Part shown: positions 1-7,506 of the stretch, piece after piece
Numbering within the stretch: position 1 is the stretch's first letter
Layout: each line of letters starts with the position of its first letter
Assembly: GCA_045537235.1 (NCBI GenBank)
Contig: JAZSPB010000094.1
Location: 1-16,837, forward strand
Origin: RGIG8775 sp045537235
GTDB lineage: Bacteria > Bacillota > Clostridia > Oscillospirales > CAG-272
DNA: 16,837 nt
Direction of reading: 5' to 3'
Program-made: the position numbers and the translations under genes
The notes under the pieces: generated by a model
What the model was told of the DNA's origin: nothing
Seen by the model: only the letters and a program-made list of their open reading frames with translations
Database searches by the model: none

Positions 1-163
1 CGCAAAAAACTTTTGATCTGCGCCCTTGGTTTAGTTAGTGCGTACATACTGCACTACTCGGAGTCCCGCTATGTTTGCGCAAACTACCGCAAGGGCGCGG
101 ATCAAAAAGTTTTTTGCGGAGCTTTTTTTCAAAAAAGCGACCTCCCGCGCGCCCGCAGGCGCC
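1..163. repeat. Interspersed palindromic element, copy 1 (left end cut by window)
   Basis: The two halves pair as an inverted repeat around a degenerate centre near 55-65. The left arm (1-~28) reads CTTTTGATCTGCGCCCTT and the right arm (~91-163) reads back as CTTTTTGATCCGCGCCCTT, continuing through GCTTTTTTTCAAAAAAGCGA to GCCCGCAGGCGCC at 151-163. The outer left arm, present in the other copies, lies before the window. The core matches copies at 1825-2024 and 16711-16837. The innermost part is the most diverged: CTACTCGGAG replaces the CCCCATGGGG centre of the other copies. No coding capacity is credible. It is 40 bp upstream of a predicted leftward promoter and 181 bp upstream of the rightward one. 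Function is unknown. Confidence 0.85.
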
Positions 164-203
164 TCTGATATTCAAAGAAAAAAGAGCCTAAAGTGCTCGA
201 TTT

Positions 204-232
204 ATTTTAGCATTTTTCTGTTGCAATGTCAA
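204..232 (-). promoter_or_regulatory. Predicted sigma-A promoter, leftward into repeat copy 1
   Basis: On the minus strand there is TTGACA (positions 232-227), a 17-nt spacer and TAAAAT (209-204), a near-consensus housekeeping promoter. The expected start is near 197. The transcript would at once meet a weak hairpin (GAGC 198-195, GCTC 187-184) followed by six U, and then palindrome copy 1. No leftward gene is visible in the window, so its target is either beyond position 1 or a short non-coding RNA. The prediction rests on sequence match alone. Confidence 0.5.
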
Positions 233-344
233 GGGAAATGCTCCAAAAACCTCGGAAAGCCGCGAAAAAATCCAAAAAGGTCATCAAGAATCGGGAATTT
301 CGCCCCCAAAAGCCTCAATTCGGTTAATTTGAACAAACGGCGGC

Positions 345-373
345 TTGACAAAAATAGAAATTTATAATATAAT
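345..373 (+). promoter_or_regulatory. Sigma-A promoter of the CorC/HlyC-family gene
   Basis: A perfect TTGACA (345-350), 17-nt spacer and perfect TATAAT (368-373) give full consensus spacing. The expected start is near 380, leaving a leader of about 30 nt that consists mostly of the ribosome binding site. An overlapping TATAAT at 363-368 would leave only 12 nt of spacer and is not the functional -10. Confidence 0.85.
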
Positions 374-411
374 AGTAACAATGTTATTTGATTTTAGGAG
401 GTTTTTTAATT

Positions 412-1770
412 TTGGACGGTGACAGTACGGGCAAGATAATATTACTTTTTATCTTGATAGTTTTCAGCGCATTTTTTTCAGCATCGGAGACAGCTTTTAC
501 ATCTCTGAACCGAATTCGTTTGAAAAATGCCGCAGAAAACGGCGACAAAAAGGCAGCAAGAGTGCTTAAAATGGCAGAAAACTTTGACAAGCTTCTGACA
601 ACGGTGCTTGTAGGTAACAACATTGTTAACATTTTGGCTTCTTCGATTTCGACAGTTCTTTTCATTGATATTATGACCAAAGAAATTGGTGAGGAGAGCG
701 GAGCTGCTATGGGTACAACGGTAGCTACCATCGTTATGACCATTGTGGTCTTGATTTTCGGCGAGGTTTGTCCTAAGGGTATTGCCAAAGAGTCCCCCGA
801 AAAGTTTGCAATGCTTTTCGCTCCTATTTTGCAGTTTTTGGGCTATATTTTCATGCCCATTACCTTCTTCTTGATCGGTATCCGCAAGTTGTTCTCTTTG
901 ATTTTCAAGAACAAAGAGGCGGCGGTTATCACCGAAGATGAGATCATCACCTTCGTGGAAGAGGCGGCACAGGAGGGCGGTATCAATGAGCAAGAAAGCG
1001 AACTGATTCGCAGTGCGGTGGAATTTAACGACCGCGAAGCGCAGGAAATTTTGACCCACCGTGTGGATATCGAAGCGGTTTCCTCCGAGACGACCGCAGA
1101 GGAGCTTGAGCAGTTGTTTATTGAAACCGGCTTCTCCCGACTCCCTGTTTACGAAGATACCATTGACAAGATCGTCGGCGTTATCCATCACAAAGATTAT
1201 TACAACAAGGTCAAAGCGGGAAGATGTGAGCTTAAGGATATTATTAAGGATGTAATTCCGGTACATAAATCCATTAAGATCCGTGACCTTCTGACCCTTC
1301 TTCAAAAATCCAAGTCGCATATGGCAGTGGTTGCCGATGACTATGGCGGAACCTTGGGTATCATCACTATGGAGGATATCATTGAGGAGCTTGTAGGCGA
1401 GATTTGGGACGAGCATGACGAGATCGTGGAAGAAATCGTGGAGCTTGGTGACGACCGTTACCGTGTCCTCTCCACCGCCGCTTTGGAAAAGGTATTTGAG
1501 ACCCTCGGCGTTCGGGGCGAAGTCGATGAGACTTCCATCGGCGGCTGGGTAGCAAGTGCCCTTGACAAGATTCCCGAAGAAGGTGATACCTTCTCCTACA
1601 ATAACGTAGATGTTGTTGTGACCAAAACCGATTCCCGTCGCGTGATCGAGATTGAGATCACCGTTGTTCCCGAGGAAGTCCTCGAAGAACGTGAACGCCA
1701 ACGCGAGGAAGAGGAAAAAGAGAAGGAACGCGAAAAAGACCTCGAAAAAGACGCCGAAAAGGCCATGTGA
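412..1770 (+). CDS. CNNM/CBS-pair/CorC_HlyC-domain membrane transporter (hemolysin-C-like family)
   Basis: A 452-residue membrane protein of the CNNM/CorC family. Members act in Mg2+ (or Co2+) efflux or homeostasis; the old name hemolysin C is misleading. Visible domains, in order: a hydrophobic N-terminal CNNM domain (about residues 1-170) with SASETAFTSLNRIRL, GNNIVNI and FGEVCPKGIA; a pair of CBS domains (about 195-320) with FSRLPVYEDTIDKIVGVIH and GGTLGIITMEDIIEELVGEI; and a C-terminal CorC_HlyC domain to about 415. The last ~35 residues are an extreme Glu/Arg/Lys run, probably a charged helix. I chose TTG at 412 because AGGAGG (396-401) lies 10 nt upstream; the in-frame TTG at 388 would put this motif inside the gene. 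It is monocistronic, with its own promoter and terminator, and converges on ftsH. Family assignment is firm; the ion transported is not readable from sequence. Confidence 0.9.
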   Translation: MDGDSTGKIILLFILIVFSAFFSASETAFTSLNRIRLKNAAENGDKKAARVLKMAENFDKLLTTVLVGNNIVNILASSISTVLFIDIMTKEIGEESGAAMGTTVATIVMTIVVLIFGEVCPKGIAKESPEKFAMLFAPILQFLGYIFMPITFFLIGIRKLFSLIFKNKEAAVITEDEIITFVEEAAQEGGINEQESELIRSAVEFNDREAQEILTHRVDIEAVSSETTAEELEQLFIETGFSRLPVYEDTIDKIVGVIHHKDYYNKVKAGRCELKDIIKDVIPVHKSIKIRDLLTLLQKSKSHMAVVADDYGGTLGIITMEDIIEELVGEIWDEHDEIVEEIVELGDDRYRVLSTAALEKVFETLGVRGEVDETSIGGWVASALDKIPEEGDTFSYNNVDVVVTKTDSRRVIEIEITVVPEEVLEERERQREEEEKEKEREKDLEKDAEKAM

Positions 1771-1783
1771 AACCTATAAATCC

Positions 1784-1811
1784 ATCCCTGCCTTCGGGCG
1801 GGGATTTTTTT
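1784..1811 (+). terminator. Intrinsic terminator of the CorC/HlyC-family gene
   Basis: A 9-bp stem ATCCCTGCC/GGCGGGGAT (one T-G pair), a TTCG tetraloop at 1793-1796 and seven T at 1805-1811. It starts 14 nt after the stop codon. It is an inverted copy of the ftsH terminator at 2036-2062 and forms the outer arm of the 307-bp palindrome. Confidence 0.93.
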
Positions 1812-2035
1812 GTTGAGTACGGGGGGCGCCTGCGGGCGCAGGAGGTCGCTTTTTTGGAAAAAAGCTCCGCAAAAAACTTTTCATCTGCGCCCTTGCCAAA
1901 GTTTGAGCGAACATGGTGCACCCCATGGGGTTCCACTATGTTCGCTCAAACTAGAAAAAGGGCGCGGATGAAAAGTTTTTGCGGAGCTTTTTCCAAAAAG
2001 CGACCTCCCGCGCCCGCAGGCGCCCCCTGCTCAAC

Positions 2036-2062
2036 AAAAAATCCCCGCCCGAAGGCAGGGAT
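2036..2062 (-). terminator. Intrinsic terminator of ftsH and the leftward operon
   Basis: Read on the minus strand: stem ATCCCTGCC (2062-2054), loop TTCG, stem GGCGGGGAT (2049-2041), then a run of six T (complement of A 2036-2041). It begins four bases after the ftsH stop. It mirrors the terminator at 1784-1811 base for base in the stem-loop. Confidence 0.93.
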
Positions 2063-2066
2063 GGAT

Positions 2067-4070
2067 TTATAGGTTTTCTTGGTCGATGCGTTCCGCGCGT
2101 TCGCGAGCTTCTTTTTCATGCTGGAGCTGTTCGGCGCGACGCTTGTTTTCTTCATCGCTGCGGCGTTTCTTTTCTTTGGCAAGCTCATCGAGTTCTTCGA
2201 TGGTGTAGGAATTTTCCATGGCAGCGGCAAACTGATCGCCGTCCATGATCTCATAAGCCACAAGGAAGTCGGCAATGAGGTGAAGCTTTTCGATGTGTGC
2301 ACGGAGGGTGTCCAAAGCCATCTGATAGCTTTCGGAAATGATGCGATGCACTTCCGAATCGATTTTTGCGGCAATATCCTCGGAGTGATCCTTGCCTGCC
2401 GAGAAATCGCGACCAAGGAAGACCTCACCTTGCTCGGATGCGTAATTGATGGGGCCGAGAAGCTCGGACATACCAAGCTGTGTGACCATTTTCTTGGCCG
2501 TTGCCGTGGCGCGCTGAATATCGTTGGAGGCACCGCCGGATACATCGCCAAAGATAATTTCCTCGGCGGCTCGACCACCGAGAAGCATGGCGATCTTTTC
2601 CTTCAGTTCTTGCTTGTAAACGCTGTATCTGTCCTCTGCGGGCGGATTCAGCGTGTAACCTAAAGCACTGCCGCTGGGGATGATGGATATCTGCTGAACG
2701 GGATCTTGAGTGGGCATACAGTAGGCAAGAATTGCGTGACCTGCCTCATGGTAAGCCGTCTTTTTCTTTTCGGATTCCTTGATATTCATGGACTTTTTCT
2801 TGGGTCCTGCAATGACCTTGATGAAGGCATCACTGATATCATCTGTTCCGATAAGCGATTTGTTGCGTCTTGCCGCCAAAAGGGCAGCCTCGTTCAAAAG
2901 GTTAGCAAGATCGGCACCGGTGAAGCCGGCAGTGGTCTTGGCGATTTCGCGCAGATCTACGGTGTTTTCCAAAGGCTTGTTGCGCGAGTGAACCTTGAGA
3001 ATTTCTTCACGTCCTTTAATGTCGGGGTAGTTGACGGTTACTTGTCTGTCGAAACGGCCGGGACGTAGAAGGGCAGGGTCAAGAATATCGGGGCGGTTGG
3101 TGGCGGCGATGACGATGATGCCCTCGTGAGAGCCAAATCCGTCCATTTCCACCAACAACTGGTTAAGGGTCTGTTCGCGTTCGTCGTGTCCACCGCCCAG
3201 ACCTGCGCCGCGATGACGACCGACTGCATCGATCTCATCAATAAAGATAATGGAGGCGGGGGACTTTCGCGCGTTATCGAACAGATCACGAACACGGGAC
3301 GCGCCCACACCAACATACATTTCCACGAAATCCGAACCGGAGATCGAGAAGAAGGGGACTCCTGCTTCTCCCGCTACGGCTTTGGCCAGCAGGGTCTTAC
3401 CCGTACCGGGAGGGCCTACAAGAAGCACACCGTGGGGAATCTTGGCACCGAGAGTGGTGAATTTGTGAGGATCCTTGAGGAACTCAACCAGCTCTTCCAA
3501 CTCTGCCTTTTCCTCATCTGCACCTGCTACATCCGAGAAGAGTACGCGATCTTTATCGCTGCCGGGGGTCTTGACGTGTGCTTTGCCGAAGGAATTCATC
3601 TTGCCGCCCTTGCCGGTGGCTTGGTTCATCATGAAAAACCACAGGACGATGAAGATGATGATAATAATGGCATAGGGCAACAGACTGACCCACCAAGGGA
3701 GAGAGGTCTGTGGCTCATATTCGTAATCTTCGAGATTTTGATTCTCCGCAATATAGCGCTCCAAATCGGTGTGGAAGAGCTCCAGGCTGCGGAGCTGATA
3801 GGAGATCTCTTTGAGATGCTCTTTTTCGAAGGACAGGATCTTTCCTGTTTCTTCGTCCACCGTGGCGTGCTCGGGATCGACCACCGTCATCGTCAGCTCG
3901 TAGCCTTCATCTACGGTGAAGGAGATGACTGAGTCGGTTTCGAAATATTTTACGATGTCACTGTAGATCAGTTTGTCCTGCTGTGTGTTTCCCAGCAGAG
4001 AGCTTACCGCGAATACGACGATCGCAATAAGCGCGATGTAAAAAATAATTGCCTTGAAGTTATGCTTCAT
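2067..4070 (-). CDS. ftsH: ATP-dependent membrane zinc metalloprotease FtsH
   Basis: FtsH is a membrane-anchored hexameric AAA+ protease that extracts and degrades membrane and short-lived regulatory proteins. The 667-residue sequence has a first membrane helix at about 7-27, an extracytoplasmic domain to about 125, and a second helix at 127-148. The AAA module has Walker A GPPGTGKT (219-226), Walker B FIDEID (D278, E279) and a second region of homology around LRPGRFDRQ. The zinc site is HEAGH (441-445), with D517 in GGASNDIQR as probable third ligand. The C-terminus is a charged Lys/Glu/Arg-rich tail. ATG at 4070 has AGGAGG five bases upstream. It is the last gene of the leftward unit, 103 nt after hpt, and its final codons lie inside the palindrome. 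All catalytic residues are present. Confidence 0.98.
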   Translation of the reverse strand: MKHNFKAIIFYIALIAIVVFAVSSLLGNTQQDKLIYSDIVKYFETDSVISFTVDEGYELTMTVVDPEHATVDEETGKILSFEKEHLKEISYQLRSLELFHTDLERYIAENQNLEDYEYEPQTSLPWWVSLLPYAIIIIIFIVLWFFMMNQATGKGGKMNSFGKAHVKTPGSDKDRVLFSDVAGADEEKAELEELVEFLKDPHKFTTLGAKIPHGVLLVGPPGTGKTLLAKAVAGEAGVPFFSISGSDFVEMYVGVGASRVRDLFDNARKSPASIIFIDEIDAVGRHRGAGLGGGHDEREQTLNQLLVEMDGFGSHEGIIVIAATNRPDILDPALLRPGRFDRQVTVNYPDIKGREEILKVHSRNKPLENTVDLREIAKTTAGFTGADLANLLNEAALLAARRNKSLIGTDDISDAFIKVIAGPKKKSMNIKESEKKKTAYHEAGHAILAYCMPTQDPVQQISIIPSGSALGYTLNPPAEDRYSVYKQELKEKIAMLLGGRAAEEIIFGDVSGGASNDIQRATATAKKMVTQLGMSELLGPINYASEQGEVFLGRDFSAGKDHSEDIAAKIDSEVHRIISESYQMALDTLRAHIEKLHLIADFLVAYEIMDGDQFAAAMENSYTIEELDELAKEKKRRSDEENKRRAEQLQHEKEARERAERIDQENL

Positions 4071-4173
4071 GAATGCCTCCTCTTTCGGGAAAAAGTAACC
4101 GTGATGTCGTGCCGCAAAACGGCGTTATACAGTTATGATATGTTATAAGTCGGGTTTTTATCCGACGGAGTTT
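4071..4173 (-). other. hpt-ftsH intergenic leader (103 nt)
   Basis: This is the largest gap inside the leftward gene series. On the minus strand it holds a 5-bp hairpin GTCGG/CCGAC just after the hpt stop, an AT-rich stretch with three ATAAC repeats, a small GCCG-TTTTG-CGGC hairpin, and the ftsH ribosome binding site AGGAGG (4076-4081). No convincing -35/-10 pair is seen, but the length would allow a separate ftsH promoter, as ftsH has in some Firmicutes. Confidence 0.4.
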
Positions 4174-4731
4174 TCAGTTATTTATGTAGACCTCGGGCTT
4201 GAGGACTCCAACGTAGGGAAGATTACGGTATTTCTCATTATAGTCCAGACCATAGCCGATGACGAATTTGTCGGGGATGACCGCGCCGCAGTAATCGGGA
4301 GTGAGGTCATACTCGCGACGGGAGGGCTTGTCGAGCAGGGTGCAGATCTTGACACTTCCCACACCGCGCTCTGCAAGGTAGGGCTTGAGATTGCACAACG
4401 TACGTCCGCTGTCCACGATGTCCTCTACGATCAGAATATCCACATTAGCCAGATCGTCGCGGTTGAGCTCCAAAGAGATCTTGAGATGCCCGGAGGAAAC
4501 GGTGGAGGATCCGTAAGAGGAGACCTTCATAAAGTCGATCTCAAGAGGAAGATCAAGCTTGCGAACCAAGTCGGCGGTAAAGATCAGAGAACCCTTGAGC
4601 AGGGACAGGATCACCAGCTTGCGAGGGGAATTTTTGTAGTCTTCGGTAATTTCGGCGGCTAGCCTGTCAACGATCTCAGTCAGTTTTTCCTCGCTTACAA
4701 GGATGCTTTCCACGTCTTTTTCAATATTCAT
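4174..4731 (-). CDS. hpt: Hypoxanthine(-guanine) phosphoribosyltransferase
   Basis: Cytoplasmic purine salvage enzyme that joins hypoxanthine or guanine to PRPP to make IMP or GMP. The 185 residues are the usual family length. Diagnostic segments are LLKGSLIF (about 44-51), the PRPP-binding loop VEDIVDSGRTL (102-112), and the C-terminal DKFVIGYGLDYNEKYRNLP, which closes over the base. I chose ATG at 4731 because AAAGG (about 4742-4746) precedes it by about 10 nt. The ATG seven codons upstream (4752) has no Shine-Dalgarno and would leave only 3 nt after tilS. It sits between tilS (24 nt upstream) and ftsH, the standard Firmicutes order. In related bacteria Hpt is inhibited by (p)ppGpp and has been reported to interact with TilS; neither can be tested here. 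Confidence 0.96.
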   Translation of the reverse strand: MNIEKDVESILVSEEKLTEIVDRLAAEITEDYKNSPRKLVILSLLKGSLIFTADLVRKLDLPLEIDFMKVSSYGSSTVSSGHLKISLELNRDDLANVDILIVEDIVDSGRTLCNLKPYLAERGVGSVKICTLLDKPSRREYDLTPDYCGAVIPDKFVIGYGLDYNEKYRNLPYVGVLKPEVYINN

Positions 4732-4755
4732 AATTGTTATACCTTTCGTCATGTC

Positions 4756-6138
4756 TTAATCGTTATAGAAAAGAGTAACCGTTATCATATTGTCTCCCTC
4801 GGTGGCACCGTCTCGTAGCGCAATCTCGGGGATCCAAACGATTCCGCGGCTGTCACGCAGGATGGGAAGGCGATCCCGTAAGGCGAGGGGAAGTTTGTGG
4901 TCGCACATCAGCTTCTTTACCTTTTTGTGCATATGCCCCATCAAGATCATGTCCCCCCGGCATCGAGGTTGGGCGACAAAGTCTTCATATATTCTATCAG
5001 AACTTAAGTGCGTTGTTGTTGCTTTTTTGTAAATATTTTTGAAGATTTCCTGATTTTTGTGTGATGTGAGATTTCTTTCGATCAAAATGAGAGCATCGGC
5101 TTCGGGAATAGGGTTTTCTCCTTCGTGAAGCACATAATGAAATGACTGTGTAGAGGGGGGGGCAGGCTCATCGGTCAGCACCAACTTCCCGTTCTCAATG
5201 ACCGCTCGGACCCCTTCGCCCAGATCAAGAGAGGAATGGGGAGCCGAAGCTTTTGCCAATGCCAAGATGTCTTGGATATGAACCGCGCGAACATCGTCAG
5301 TCAGATCGGACAGCATCAAGGAAACTGCGCGCGCGGCGATGGCGGGGTGTGCTTGATTCAGTGCTCGGATCTCCACGGTTCCGTTTGCGCAATTTTTCGA
5401 CACAAATTCGCGAGTGCATATTTCCATAAAGGATTGATCCGAACGCAAGGACTCGCACAGTCGGGAGATATTGGGTAACGCACCGCTGTTGATCTCGGTC
5501 AGCTCGGGAAGGATCCGATGCCGAATGCGGTTGCGAGCATAGGTGATGTCGGAGTTTGTGCGGTCGGTCACATAGGCAATACCGTGTTGCTCACAAAAGG
5601 CGAAGATGTCCGATTTGGCAATTCCCAAAAGGGGACGGATGATCATGCCGCCTTCCACGGGGCGAGTGGGAGGAATGCCGCACATACCGCGCAGACCGCT
5701 CCCTCTTGCCAAATGGAAAAGTACCGTTTCGGCATTGTCATCGGCATTGTGAGCCGTGGCAAGGAGAGGGATATGATGTTCTCGCATGAGAGAGGAAAAA
5801 AAGTCATAGCGGATCAAACGAGCCTCTTCCTCAATCCCTCTTCCGTTCTCGGCGGCGAGGGCGGCTACATCGGCTTGAAGTACATAGAACGGAAGTCCAA
5901 GCTTCTCGGCTTGGACTCGACAAAACTCGCGATCGGCATCGGAATCCGCGCCGCGGAGCTTGTGATCGACGTGCGCAACCGAAAGGGGGGCGCCCGTTTG
6001 TTTGGCATATTCAGTCAGAAGCGCCAGCAAGAGCGAGGAATCCGCACCACCCGAAAAGGCGACAAGAATAGGCGTATTTTGGGGCATACCCGACAACGCA
6101 TGAGGCGTTTGAAAGCCTTGGATCGACAAATGTTTCAT
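4756..6138 (-). CDS. tilS: tRNA(Ile)-lysidine synthase
   Basis: TilS uses ATP and lysine to convert C34 of the CAU-anticodon tRNA-Ile to lysidine, switching it from AUG to AUA decoding; the enzyme is essential in most bacteria. The PP-loop SGGADSS is at 29-35, followed by AHVDHKLRG, TAHNADDNAET (128-138) and ARNRIRHRILPEL (201-213), all typical. The C-terminal domain has the RCRGDMILMGHMHKKVKKL-type tRNA-binding segment and an IVWIPEIALRDG ending. The start is taken as ATG at 6138, two bases after the dnaB stop, with GGAG at 6150-6153 inside dnaB. An ATG at 6201 would add 21 residues overlapping dnaB and unlike TilS N-termini. The resulting 460 residues fit the long TilS form. Tight packing implies translational coupling with dnaB. 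Confidence 0.95.
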   Translation of the reverse strand: MKHLSIQGFQTPHALSGMPQNTPILVAFSGGADSSLLLALLTEYAKQTGAPLSVAHVDHKLRGADSDADREFCRVQAEKLGLPFYVLQADVAALAAENGRGIEEEARLIRYDFFSSLMREHHIPLLATAHNADDNAETVLFHLARGSGLRGMCGIPPTRPVEGGMIIRPLLGIAKSDIFAFCEQHGIAYVTDRTNSDITYARNRIRHRILPELTEINSGALPNISRLCESLRSDQSFMEICTREFVSKNCANGTVEIRALNQAHPAIAARAVSLMLSDLTDDVRAVHIQDILALAKASAPHSSLDLGEGVRAVIENGKLVLTDEPAPPSTQSFHYVLHEGENPIPEADALILIERNLTSHKNQEIFKNIYKKATTTHLSSDRIYEDFVAQPRCRGDMILMGHMHKKVKKLMCDHKLPLALRDRLPILRDSRGIVWIPEIALRDGATEGDNMITVTLFYND

Positions 6139-6140
6139 GG

Positions 6141-7481
6141 TTATTGCGGCTCCAGATGGTCTTCGGCCTTGGATAGGAATTTGGTATAACGACCGATCCA
6201 TCCCATCTGCACGGTTCCCGTAGAGCCGTGACGGTTTTTCTGAACGATGACTTCCGCGATGCTGGCATCTTGGGAATTGGCATCGGCATTATAATATTCA
6301 TCACGGTAGAGGAACATAACCACGTCGGCATCCTGCTCAATGGCACCCGAGTCACGAAGGTCGGAAAGCATGGGCTTTTTGTCGGTGCGTTTTTCGGAGT
6401 CACGGGAAAGCTGGGCGCAGCAGATGACGGGAATATTAAGCTCCTTAGCCATGATCTTGAGGGAACGGGAGATCTCCGAGACCTCTTGTACACGGTTGTC
6501 ATTGCGGCGGTCACTTTGCAAGAGCTGAAGATAGTCGATGATGACTAACCCCAGATTCTTGACGCGGCGAAGCTTGGCTTTCATGCCCGTGACGGTCAGA
6601 CCTGTGGTATCGTCGATGAGAATGTCGGAGCCTGCCAGCTTGGAGGAGGCCGCAGCGATCTTATCCCAGTCTTCGCTTTCCAAACGACCGCTTCGCAGCG
6701 CGGAGCTGTCCACCATGGCCTCGCTGGAGAGCACACGGGAGACCAACTGCTCGCAAGACATTTCCAAAGAGAAGATACAAACCGTCTTCTTGGTTTTGAC
6801 CGCTACATTGGTGCCGATATTCAAAACGAAACTGGTTTTACCCATACCGGGACGGGCGCCCACGAGGATCAAGTCCGAATCGCCCATTCCCACAAGAACA
6901 TTATCAAGTCCCGAGAATCCGGTCTTGGTTCCTTGAACCTCGTCGGGGTGCTCTTGCAGATCCTTCAAATGACCGTGAACATCTACAAGGACTTCGCGGA
7001 TATGGCGAAAATTCTTGGTGTCACGCCCTTGTGCGATGGCGAAGATCTTGTTTTCGGCCGAGTCGATGATCTCGGTGACCGAGTCTTGCTCGCCGTATGC
7101 CGATTGGGTGATATCTCCGCAGGCATCGATGAGCTGGCGCAACAGGCTTTTTTCTTTTACGATCTTGGCGTAGTCTTTGATGTTCAGCGCACTGGGGACG
7201 GCTTCGCAGATCGAACGGATGTAGTCCTCACCGCCCGATTTGTCGTAGATACCCTTGCGTACCAGCATATCGATGAGGGTGACGATGTCGATCTCGCTGT
7301 TGAGCAAGAACAACTCGTGCATGGCCAGGTAGATCTGCTTGTGCGCTTCCTCGTAGAAGTCATCGGCGCTGATGAGGTCGGCCACTTCGTTGAGTGAGGA
7401 CGGATCGATAAGCACCGAGCCCAAAAGCGATTGCTCCGCGATCAAAGAAAACGGGAGCTTTTGCATGATGGCATCATTCAT
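6141..7481 (-). CDS. dnaB: Replicative DNA helicase DnaB (DnaC of Bacillus)
   Basis: Hexameric 5'-3' helicase that unwinds DNA at the replication fork and recruits primase. At 446 residues it has normal length and no intein. The N-terminal domain (about 8-110) starts PFSLIAEQSLLGSVLIDP. The RecA-like motor has Walker A GARPGMGKT (208-216), the SLEMS segment near 238-242, Walker B VIIDYLQLL (313-321), CAQLSR (355-360) and a DLRDSGAIEQDADVVMFLYR segment. ATG at 7481 is preceded by AAGGAA about 11 nt upstream. It lies 25 nt after rplI and 2 nt before tilS. The rplI-dnaB pairing is conserved across Firmicutes; direct continuation into tilS-hpt-ftsH joins two blocks that are separate in Bacillus subtilis. 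Confidence 0.98.
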   Translation of the reverse strand: MNDAIMQKLPFSLIAEQSLLGSVLIDPSSLNEVADLISADDFYEEAHKQIYLAMHELFLLNSEIDIVTLIDMLVRKGIYDKSGGEDYIRSICEAVPSALNIKDYAKIVKEKSLLRQLIDACGDITQSAYGEQDSVTEIIDSAENKIFAIAQGRDTKNFRHIREVLVDVHGHLKDLQEHPDEVQGTKTGFSGLDNVLVGMGDSDLILVGARPGMGKTSFVLNIGTNVAVKTKKTVCIFSLEMSCEQLVSRVLSSEAMVDSSALRSGRLESEDWDKIAAASSKLAGSDILIDDTTGLTVTGMKAKLRRVKNLGLVIIDYLQLLQSDRRNDNRVQEVSEISRSLKIMAKELNIPVICCAQLSRDSEKRTDKKPMLSDLRDSGAIEQDADVVMFLYRDEYYNADANSQDASIAEVIVQKNRHGSTGTVQMGWIGRYTKFLSKAEDHLEPQ

Positions 7482-7506
7482 GATAGGAAGATTCCTTCTC
7501 TAAAAT

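Larger units (their letters stand above)
1770..2076. repeat. 307-bp near-perfect palindrome containing element copy 2 (core 1825-2024)
   Basis: The whole gap between two convergent genes is one inverted repeat centred on CCCCATGGGG (1921-1930). The inner core of about 200 bp is the interspersed element also seen at 1-163 and from 16711. Arms share GGCGCCTGCGGGCGC, GGAGGTCGC, GCTCCGCAAAAA, CTTTTCATC and GTTTGAGCGAACAT, differing by a few substitutions and by run lengths of A or T. Outside the core, the arms continue through GTTGAG, a complete terminator each, and AAACCTATAAATCC, which on the right includes the ftsH stop codon (2067-2069). No direct target-site duplication is visible; the flanks are inverted instead. 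No transposase or other protein is encoded. Confidence 0.95.

Noticed and set aside
38..367. Open frame across repeat copy 1 (and similar frames at 1767-2072 in copy 2)
   Set aside because: The frame runs through the palindrome and a promoter, has no ribosome binding site, and the copies do not keep a common protein sequence; it is non-coding repeat.
363..368. First TATAAT upstream of the CorC/HlyC-family gene as the -10
   Set aside because: Only 12 nt separate it from TTGACA; the overlapping TATAAT at 368-373 gives exactly 17.
388..411. Upstream TTG start at 388 for the CorC/HlyC-family gene
   Set aside because: It would place the AGGAGG at 396-401 inside the coding sequence, leaving no ribosome binding site; TTG at 412 is correctly spaced.
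1825..2024. Insertion sequence remnant or MITE with target-site duplication
   Set aside because: No direct repeats flank the core in copy 2 (its flanks are inverted), and no transposase fragment is present. A mobile origin remains possible but is not supported here.
4732..4752. Upstream ATG start for hpt
   Set aside because: No Shine-Dalgarno precedes it, while AAAGG precedes the ATG at 4731, which also gives the usual family N-terminus.
6139..6201. Upstream ATG for tilS overlapping dnaB by about 60 nt
   Set aside because: The extra 21 residues have no TilS-like character, and the ATG at 6138 sits 2 nt after the dnaB stop with GGAG upstream.
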